A program made the position numbers and the translations under genes. The notes under the pieces were generated by a model. It did no database searches. It was not told where the DNA came from and was given only the letters and a program-made list of their open reading frames with translations. Positions 12,645-18,712 of a stretch of 18,712 bases of DNA are shown here, in pieces. Numbering within the stretch: position 1 is the stretch's first letter; each line of letters begins with the position of its first letter. The stretch spans positions 1 through 18,712 of the forward strand of contig CAZKTF010000048.1 in NCBI GenBank assembly GCA_964555565.1, in the 5' to 3' direction. The DNA is from CAZKTF01 sp964555565 (GTDB lineage: Bacteria > Planctomycetota > JAJSAM01 > JAKLKS01).

Positions 12645-14705
12645 GTGGCGCGGTTCGTCCTGAAGTTCCACCTGCGGGGGCGCCCCAACCGCAACCGCCC
12701 CGACCGGACGGCGGAGAAGCCCCGCGTCGTCCTCGGCTCCCGCCCCCTGGCCAACGCCTACGTGAACGACCGCCTCGTGGCGCCCGAGGCCGTGGCCTTC
12801 TCCTATGACGGGGCGCGGCTCACGCTCGAGGTCCTCGACGGGTTCGCCGGCGTCTTCCTGGACGGGCGGCCGGTGGACGGCCTGGGTCCGCTCCCCGAGG
12901 GGGCCGCGGTCCAGGTCGGGCACGCCCTCGTGGAGGCGACGACGGACGCGGCGAAGGGGACCTGCACCCTGCTCGTGCACGAGGAGTACCTGCCGAACAC
13001 GGTCGAGTGGTTCGTCCGGCAGGAGAAGGTGGAGCCGGCCTTCGCGCTGGAGGCCTCGGGTCCCCAGGAGCACCGCTGGGGCGCCTCGCCGGTGCTGCGC
13101 CGCGCGAACCTCGGGGCGGCGGCGGCGGGCGTCCTCCTCCTCGGGTCCTTCCTCGCCCTCTACGACACGGACGCCCTCTCCCGCGGAGCGCTCGCGGCTC
13201 CCCACCGGCCCGGGGCGGGGAAGGACGCGCCGAAGGGCTGCGCCGCCTGCCACTCGCCGGGGAGCAGCGACTACGCGCCGCGGTGCGCGGCCTGCCACCC
13301 CGGCTTCGACAGCCCCGCGTTCCACCCCTACCGGCGCGTGGCCGACACCGGCTGCGAGGCGTGCCACGCGGAGCACCGCGGCGCGGAGCCGGGAGGCCTC
13401 CTCCCCGAGGTCCCGCTCGCGAAGGACGCGCCCTGGCCCGGCCTCTGCGCGCGCTGCCACGAGCCCCTCCCGCAGCCCCCGGGTCGCCCCTCCCGCGACC
13501 GCGCGGGCGCGCCCGTGGAGCGGCCGCTCCTCGTGGACGGCTTCTCCCACCGCGACCACAGGGACCCGGCCCGCCCGCGGCACGGGGGGGCCCTCCCCTT
13601 CGCGGCGAAGGAGGGGGCCCGCGTGCCCGTGGCCTGCGCGGAGTGCCACCGGCCGGACGGGGGCGCCACCGCCCCCCGCGCCCGGGCCGACTTCGCGACG
13701 GTCACCTACGCGCGCTGCCTCGACTGCCACCCGGACTGGAGGGTCCCGGTCCACGGCCGGGACGAGGGCGGGAAGGGCTGTCTCCTCTGCCACGAGAAGC
13801 CCGCCGCCGCCGACGGGGCGATCCCCGCGGCGATCCGGAAGGCGGTCCTCCCCGACACCGGATCGACCTGGCTCCTCCCGCAGCACCCGCACAGCTTCGG
13901 GGGGAAGGACTGCGCCGGCTGCCACGCCGTCGAGGGGGACCGGGCCGCGCGCGTCTGGGGCGGGGCCCCGAGGATCGAGCGCGTCTTCCGCCACGACCAC
14001 CACCTCCGGACCGTGGCCCCGCTCCCCGGGACCGAGCTCGACTTCTCGGGACAGTGCCTGGAGTGCCACCGGACCCTCGCCGGCTCCGACACCCTCGCGG
14101 GGACTCCCCTCGTCGATACCTCCGGCTGCTCTGCCTGCCACGGCGGAGGGGTCCCCGAACCGGTCCCCGCCCCGGCGGGCCGCACGCGGGCGGTCAACGA
14201 CGTGTTCCACCGGGTCCACACCGTGGACTTCTCCGGGGGCCCCGGCGCGCCCGGGCCCGCGGGGGCCTTCGTGCGCCGCGAGCAGCTGCGCAAGGGCTGC
14301 CTCTCCTGCCACGTCCCCGCCGCCGGCGACGGGCGGATGGGGCTCGCGCCCGAGGCGGAGGACTGCAAGGCCTGCCACACCCGCCACGAGAACCTCGGCC
14401 AGGGGAAGTGCGCGCTCTGCCACCTCGACCGGGCCCACCCCGGGAACCTCGGCCGGGACGGGGCGGTCGCGGCCTACCGGTTCAACGAGGAGGGGATCTT
14501 CGACCGGGCCAAGGCCGGCACGAAGCGCGAGGTCCCCCTCAAGCGGTTCGACCACCGGAGCCGCGGCCACGCGGGCCAGGAATGCGCCGCCTGCCACGAC
14601 CCCGCGAAGGTGGACGCGGCCGCGAGCGTGAAGGCCGTCCCCCTCCCGCCCGCGGACGCCCCCGCCTGCCTCGAGTGCCACGGGCGGACGCGGTTCCACA
14701 GGTAG
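12645..14705 (+). CDS. Transmembrane 15-heme cytochrome with FHA-like cytosolic domain
   Basis: This is a 686-residue protein starting at GTG four bases after the preceding stop, with no Shine-Dalgarno, so probably translationally coupled. Residues about 1-125 look like an FHA beta-sandwich (PRVVLGSRPL...TLEVLDGFAGVFLDGRPVDG...AAVQVGHALV), but the Arg, SxxH and NG residues that bind phosphothreonine are missing. One membrane helix lies at about 155-176 (ANLGAAAAGVLLLGSFLALY). Residues 199-680 carry 15 CxxCH motifs: CAACH, CAACH, CEACH, CARCH, CAECH, CLDCH, CLLCH, CAGCH, CLECH, CSACH, CLSCH, CKACH, CALCH, CAACH and CLECH, several with F-x-H upstream (FSHRDH, FRHDHH, FHRVH, FDHRS). Haem attachment requires the C-terminal part to be periplasmic, which puts the N-terminal domain in the cytosol. 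It would anchor the Fe-S/diheme b complex and relay electrons outward. It ends 12 bases before the convergent lipoprotein gene. Confidence 0.9.
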   Translation: MARFVLKFHLRGRPNRNRPDRTAEKPRVVLGSRPLANAYVNDRLVAPEAVAFSYDGARLTLEVLDGFAGVFLDGRPVDGLGPLPEGAAVQVGHALVEATTDAAKGTCTLLVHEEYLPNTVEWFVRQEKVEPAFALEASGPQEHRWGASPVLRRANLGAAAAGVLLLGSFLALYDTDALSRGALAAPHRPGAGKDAPKGCAACHSPGSSDYAPRCAACHPGFDSPAFHPYRRVADTGCEACHAEHRGAEPGGLLPEVPLAKDAPWPGLCARCHEPLPQPPGRPSRDRAGAPVERPLLVDGFSHRDHRDPARPRHGGALPFAAKEGARVPVACAECHRPDGGATAPRARADFATVTYARCLDCHPDWRVPVHGRDEGGKGCLLCHEKPAAADGAIPAAIRKAVLPDTGSTWLLPQHPHSFGGKDCAGCHAVEGDRAARVWGGAPRIERVFRHDHHLRTVAPLPGTELDFSGQCLECHRTLAGSDTLAGTPLVDTSGCSACHGGGVPEPVPAPAGRTRAVNDVFHRVHTVDFSGGPGAPGPAGAFVRREQLRKGCLSCHVPAAGDGRMGLAPEAEDCKACHTRHENLGQGKCALCHLDRAHPGNLGRDGAVAAYRFNEEGIFDRAKAGTKREVPLKRFDHRSRGHAGQECAACHDPAKVDAAASVKAVPLPPADAPACLECHGRTRFHR

Positions 14706-14717
14706 ACCTGCCGGGGG

Positions 14718-15137
14718 TCAGTGGACACCTCCGACCCTATCCCCGCCGGTCTCCTCGGGGGCCGGCTCCGAGCGCTCCAGGGGCAGGAGGAGCGCGTAGA
14801 ACGGGAGCCCCGCGAGGAAACCGAGGCCGAGGCTCAGGTAACCGATCCCCGTGGGGACGATCCCCTGCCGGGTCTCCTGCAGCGGGAAGTCCCCCGTCAC
14901 GGCCCACTCGATCAGGATGAGCGGGGAGCATGCCACGAGCCCCCCGATCAGGACCGGCTGGAAGACGATCTGCGCGGGAACCGAGTGCCACGGGTGGGAG
15001 AAATCGAAGAGCACGTCCTCCGGGAAGGACTTCCCTTCGCCGTAGGAGCCGGCCACGCATCCCGGGGTTGCCAGCGCCGCGAGCAGGAGCGCCGGCGCAA
15101 GCCGCCCTCCCCACCCGGCCGGCCCCGGGGCCCTCAC
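14718..15137 (-). CDS. Small predicted lipoprotein with two hydrophobic segments, function unknown
   Basis: This is a 139-residue protein. The N-terminus has a basic start, a hydrophobic stretch (LAPALLLAALATPGC) and a lipobox-like ATPGC with C27, suggesting lipid modification and export. Two later hydrophobic segments (about 56-80, IVFQPVLIGGLVACSPLILIEWAV, and about 95-120, GIGYLSLGLGFLAGLPFYALLLPLE) flank a short polar loop. Weak resemblance of the FYALLLPLE end to small YceK-like lipoproteins is not enough for a family call. The GTG start at 15137 overlaps the TGA of the upstream multiheme gene by four bases and has GGAGG just before it, so the two are almost certainly co-expressed. It may help to anchor or secrete the cytochrome; that is inference. 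Confidence 0.75.
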   Translation of the reverse strand: MRAPGPAGWGGRLAPALLLAALATPGCVAGSYGEGKSFPEDVLFDFSHPWHSVPAQIVFQPVLIGGLVACSPLILIEWAVTGDFPLQETRQGIVPTGIGYLSLGLGFLAGLPFYALLLPLERSEPAPEETGGDRVGGVH

Positions 15138-18100
15138 TTCTCCTCCGCCCTCCGGTGGTCGAGCGGCTGCGCGCGCGGGACGTCGGAGACGCGGAAGAGC
15201 TGCCCGTCGCGGACGTACAGCGCGCGCTGCTCCGGGAGCGTGAGCGGACGGGCGCCGATCCGGCCGAACACCGCGAGCTGGTTGCCGGACTCGTCCGCGG
15301 CGCGGTCGCGGTCGAGGGCCTCGCTCACGGCGAGGGCGGGGCCGGGGGTCGGGAAGGTGGCGACGAGCACGGGGGCCGGCCGGGGGCTGAACCCGGCGTA
15401 GCCGGGGACCGCCTCCGGCGAGGTGAGCTGGACCACGCGGAGGCCGTTCCTCCCGTCGGCGACGTAGGCGAAGGAGGAGGCGTTCGTCATGGCCACGCGC
15501 GCCATGCGGACGTCGTCCATCTTCCCGCCCGCGTCGAACAGCATGTCGAGGCGCGGCCGCTCGGGGTCCTCGACGTCCACGAGGGCGAGCCCCTTCTTCC
15601 CCGCCGCCACGTAGGCGAAGGTGCGGACGACGTAGACGTCGTGGCAGGGGCCGAGCGCCAACGTCGCCCCGGGCACCAGCGCGGCCCTCTCCGGGAAGGT
15701 GACGTCGAGGACCTTCAGGCCCTCGGAGTCGGTGACGAAGGCGTAGCGGAACTGGACCTGCACCGAGGTCACGCCCTTGAGGAGGTCCCTGCCGATCACC
15801 TTCGCCAGCCGCGGCGAGGGGCTGGCGAGCGTGACGCCGGTGAGGTCGAGCACGGCCAGGCCCGCGTCGCACCCCACGTAGGCCGTGTTCCCCGCCACCG
15901 TGACGGTGGAGGCCCCGGCCAGGACCCCGTCCGGGTTGAACACGAAGTCCTTCTTCATGAAGTTGTTCGCGGGGTCCCCGTCGAGGAGGGTCGCGGCCAC
16001 CGTCATCACGAGCCCCTCCCTCCGGTCCGCCACGTAGAGGAAGGCGTAGAGCGGGTGGATCCCCTGCTCGCGGTTCTCGGGCCGGCGCGGGCGCGTGGGG
16101 TCCACGGCCAGGGTCGCGGGGCTCGCCACCGCCGCCGCCTCCCGGGTCTTCACGTAGAGGCGCTGCCCGAGCGGGGAGACCGGCGCCGTCACGATCGGCT
16201 CGCTGAAGCCCTTGTTGTCCACGTTGGCCACGTCGTAGACGACCAGCCCGCCGCGCCCCTCGGCGGCGTAGAGGTACTCCCCCCGGAGCTGGACCGAGCG
16301 GGTGTCGGCGCCGTCGTGGTGGTGGGCCTCGCGGAGGACGCGCCCGTCCCTCTCGACGAACTCCCGGTACCGCCCCGGGAAGGCGTCGCGGTGGAGCGTG
16401 CTCCCGAGCACCGCCTGGGGCTCGTCCCGCTCGGTTACGGCCACCGCGAACAGGCCCTCCGTCCCGCAGGCCACCCAGCACCAGCGCCCCATGAAGTTGG
16501 CCGCGTTCGTCCCCTGGAGGACCAGCGTGGCCATGAGCGCGTTGTTGTCGTTCTTCCCGGAGAGGTGGCAGTCGGTGCACCCCTTGGTCTCGCGCGAGCG
16601 GACGGTGTGCGGGACGTAGGTCGAGAAGGCCTGCCCGCTGAACCCCTCGGCGCTCACCGTCTGCTGCTGGGAGTAGAGCCACTCCCGGTTCTGGTTCTGG
16701 GACCCCACGACGACGGCGCAGGCGCTGCGCGCGGGGCTCACCTTGTTCCCGGTCACGTCCCCGTCCACCGCGAGCATGTAGGCGTCGTCCCTGAGGACCT
16801 GGAAGTTGTAGGAGGTCCAGTTGCGCGAGGTCCCCCCCTCGAAGTGCCGGATCTCCATGCGGTTGTTGGCCTCCATCGGGAGGTGGCAGCCGAAGCAGGA
16901 GGTGGTCCAGGAGGTGTGGCAGGAGACGCAGGCCATCTTCTCGTCCCTGTGCGCCAGCGCGGCGTGGTCCGCCGGCAGCGTCCCCCAGGTCGTCCCGTCC
17001 CGCTGGACCGTCTTCGCCCACCGCGCGCGCGGGTTGTAGACCGGCCGCGGCTCGCGGCCCGCGGCCTCGTAGCGGCGCTCCGCCATGGCCGGATCCACGG
17101 CGTCGGCCACCTGGGGCACGGGCCACGCCGTGTCCGCCGTCACCTGGGAACGCTGGTAGAGCATCCCGCCCCGCGCGAAGAACCGCGGGCCGAACGGCGT
17201 GCGGGACTTCCGGAGGTCGGTCCCGCCGGCGGGGCCCGAGGTGACCAGGCTCGCGCGCCCCTTCAGGCTCCCGTGGCAGTCCACGCAGGTGATCTCGGTG
17301 GCGGCGCGCGGCTCCCCGTAGAGCTTCCCGTCCCCGTGCACGTCCTGCGTGAAGTGGCAGTCCACGCAGTGCATCCCCCGCTCGAGGTGGATGTCCTTGA
17401 GGTGGACCGCCTTCTTCCACTTCTCCGGGTCCTCCGGCTTCACCTGCTGCCCCTCGGCGTCGAGGAGGTTCCCCCTCCGGTCCCGCTTGAACACCTTGCG
17501 GTAGAGCCAGCCGTGCCCGTGGTAGTCGGAGAGCTGGACGTGCTTCAGCTCCGGGTTGCGCGCGGAGACCTCGGCCAGGACCTCCGGGTCGGACCAGGTC
17601 CCCCGCACCGCCGCCCCCTCCGGGTTGCGCGTCCGCACCTCGTGCGCGTCCTCCTGCGTGGGCTCCCCCGCCCCGGCGTAGAGGACGTCCCCGTCCGACT
17701 CGTTGTCCCACCAGAGGTCCCCGTAGTAGGAGGCGACCATGTTCGTCCCGGGGTGCATGTGGCAGACCATGCACTGGCTGCTCGGGATGGAGCGGGTGAG
17801 CTGGTGGCGCACCGGGTGCCCGCTCTCCCCCTTCGGGATGGTCGGGTCGCCCCCTGCGTAGCGGCCGCGGTTCCCGAAGGCCGCGTAGGGGCCGGAGTGC
17901 TCCGGGTCGCGGTCGTTGGCGTAGACCATGTGGCAGGCGGTGCAGCCGCTGTGGCGGTAGTCGCCGGGGTGGTCGTTGGTCCCGGGCATCCAGAGGACGG
18001 GGTCGAGGAGCCGCGTCTTCTGGAGGCCGAGCCACACCGGGTCGGTCCTGAGCGAGGTCCCGAGCCCGCGCTGCGACAGCCGCCGGGCGGGGAGCCCCGA

Positions 18101-18712
18101 CTCCTCCTCCCGGTCCGGGTTCCCGATCTCGAGCGGGCGGCGCCCCCCGCGCTCGAAGGTGCGCAGCAGGTTCCCCATCTGGGTCACGTTGTACCGGGGG
18201 AGCGGGTCGAGGTAGGCGAGCACTCCCTTCCGCGCCACCTCCTCCGCCGTCGGGGGCGGGACGGTCTGGAGCCGGAGCGGGTTGCCGTCCCGATCGTAGG
18301 CCTCCCCGAAGTGCGGGCGCTTGAGCGGGAAGGAGCCGTTGTTGTACAGCGCCGCGCCCCAGAGCATCGCCCCGTGGGCCATCATGCTCCGCCGGGTGTG
18401 GTGGGTCTCGGTCCGGTGGCAGGTGCCGCAGGTCTCCCCGGCGACGCGGAGGTCGCCCGGGTTCACGAAGCGCACGTACTCCGCGCGGAGGCGCAGCCAC
18501 TCCGCGCTCTGTGAGGCCGGGACCACGGCGCTCCCGTCCCGGGCAGGGTCGCCCGAGAGGACGTGCGCCTTCGCCTTCGCCGCCGCCGTCGCGTCCCCCC
18601 CGTGGCAGTCCGTGCAGCCGAGGTGGACGGTCCGCGTCTCGTGGTCCCGCTCGATCCCCTGGTGGCAGGCGAGGCACCCGCGGCTCTTGGCGAGGGACTC
18701 CTCCGGGCCCTG
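15134..18712 (-). CDS. Large multiheme c-type cytochrome with C-terminal LVIVD-type beta-propeller (5' end outside window)
   Basis: The minus-strand frame is open to base 18712, so the start and signal peptide lie outside the window; 1192 residues are visible. The possible start at 18526 would discard two haem motifs (CLACH at 13 and CTDCH at 33 from the edge), so I reject it. Ten CxxCH motifs are seen up to residue 716: CLACH, CTDCH, CGTCH, CTACH, CMVCH, CVDCH, CVDCH, CVSCH, CFGCH and CTDCH. From about 740 to 1140 seven repeats of the pattern F-x-Y-V-A-x-G-x-x-G-L-x-V-x-D occur (WCWVACGTEGL, YLYAAEGRGGL, FLYVADRREGL, TAYVGCDAGLA, YAFVTDSEGLK, FAYVAAGKKGL, FAYVADGRNGL), fitting a seven-bladed propeller. 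It should be exported, probably to the outer surface, as a terminal electron-transfer protein or an oxidoreductase. It converges on the other cytochrome genes, so it has its own promoter beyond the window. Confidence 0.9.
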   Translation of the reverse strand, partial: QGPEESLAKSRGCLACHQGIERDHETRTVHLGCTDCHGGDATAAAKAKAHVLSGDPARDGSAVVPASQSAEWLRLRAEYVRFVNPGDLRVAGETCGTCHRTETHHTRRSMMAHGAMLWGAALYNNGSFPLKRPHFGEAYDRDGNPLRLQTVPPPTAEEVARKGVLAYLDPLPRYNVTQMGNLLRTFERGGRRPLEIGNPDREEESGLPARRLSQRGLGTSLRTDPVWLGLQKTRLLDPVLWMPGTNDHPGDYRHSGCTACHMVYANDRDPEHSGPYAAFGNRGRYAGGDPTIPKGESGHPVRHQLTRSIPSSQCMVCHMHPGTNMVASYYGDLWWDNESDGDVLYAGAGEPTQEDAHEVRTRNPEGAAVRGTWSDPEVLAEVSARNPELKHVQLSDYHGHGWLYRKVFKRDRRGNLLDAEGQQVKPEDPEKWKKAVHLKDIHLERGMHCVDCHFTQDVHGDGKLYGEPRAATEITCVDCHGSLKGRASLVTSGPAGGTDLRKSRTPFGPRFFARGGMLYQRSQVTADTAWPVPQVADAVDPAMAERRYEAAGREPRPVYNPRARWAKTVQRDGTTWGTLPADHAALAHRDEKMACVSCHTSWTTSCFGCHLPMEANNRMEIRHFEGGTSRNWTSYNFQVLRDDAYMLAVDGDVTGNKVSPARSACAVVVGSQNQNREWLYSQQQTVSAEGFSGQAFSTYVPHTVRSRETKGCTDCHLSGKNDNNALMATLVLQGTNAANFMGRWCWVACGTEGLFAVAVTERDEPQAVLGSTLHRDAFPGRYREFVERDGRVLREAHHHDGADTRSVQLRGEYLYAAEGRGGLVVYDVANVDNKGFSEPIVTAPVSPLGQRLYVKTREAAAVASPATLAVDPTRPRRPENREQGIHPLYAFLYVADRREGLVMTVAATLLDGDPANNFMKKDFVFNPDGVLAGASTVTVAGNTAYVGCDAGLAVLDLTGVTLASPSPRLAKVIGRDLLKGVTSVQVQFRYAFVTDSEGLKVLDVTFPERAALVPGATLALGPCHDVYVVRTFAYVAAGKKGLALVDVEDPERPRLDMLFDAGGKMDDVRMARVAMTNASSFAYVADGRNGLRVVQLTSPEAVPGYAGFSPRPAPVLVATFPTPGPALAVSEALDRDRAADESGNQLAVFGRIGARPLTLPEQRALYVRDGQLFRVSDVPRAQPLDHRRAEEK

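Noticed and set aside
14930..18514. Plus-strand frame of nearly 1200 codons opposite the propeller cytochrome
   Set aside because: It has no family motif, is rich in Val/Gly/Arg/His from codon mirroring, and the minus strand has ten haem motifs and propeller repeats.
15134..18526. Start of the propeller cytochrome at 18526
   Set aside because: The frame stays open to the window edge and includes two more CxxCH motifs upstream of this position, so it is an internal codon.
1..18712. CRISPR arrays, tRNA or rRNA genes
   Set aside because: No spaced direct repeats of CRISPR type, no tRNA-like cloverleaf and no rRNA-like conserved segments were seen; the tandem repeats found are all in-frame coding repeats.

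Overview
This window is GC-rich DNA (I estimate above 70% by eye) from a bacterium that makes many multiheme c-type cytochromes. It also carries Hanks-type Ser/Thr kinase, FHA, TPR and response-regulator proteins. That mix fits deep-branching, environmentally sampled groups such as Planctomycetota, Acidobacteriota or Myxococcota, but nothing here fixes the phylum. Genes are tightly packed, GTG starts are common, and several starts overlap or nearly touch the preceding stop codon.

Left part (1-5468): a response-regulator/histidine-kinase fusion whose start lies outside the window; a cytosolic protein combining an inactivated trypsin-like domain with nine TPRs; then, on the minus strand, an exported YadA-head-repeat protein with a C-terminal endosialidase-type (S74) chaperone domain, and a soluble zinc-ribbon Ser/Thr kinase.

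Central part (5643-14705, plus strand): the kinase is divergent from a tail-anchored double-FHA protein. After a 272-bp element bounded by near-perfect 28-bp inverted repeats and rich in nested helices come four tightly linked redox genes. They are an exported 18-heme cytochrome c, a diheme b-type membrane protein, a very unusual FHA - tandem cyclic-nucleotide-binding - four-[4Fe-4S] ferredoxin fusion, and a transmembrane protein with an FHA-like cytosolic domain and 15 periplasmic haems. The composition suggests an electron-transfer complex crossing the cytoplasmic membrane: ferredoxin on the cytosolic side, diheme b in the membrane, 33 c-haems outside. Assembly or activity may be gated by threonine phosphorylation (kinase plus FHA readers, with repeated GTR-type motifs in the ferredoxin linker) and by a cyclic nucleotide. 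I regard this as the candidate undescribed system.

Right part (14718-18712, minus strand): a large multiheme cytochrome with a C-terminal LVIVD-type beta-propeller, running off the right edge with 10 haem motifs visible. A small predicted lipoprotein overlaps it by four bases. The cluster as seen therefore encodes at least 43 CxxCH motifs. The only stretch above 300 bases without a protein gene (6681-6991) holds the inverted-repeat element, a small GC hairpin and the Shine-Dalgarno of the 18-heme gene.
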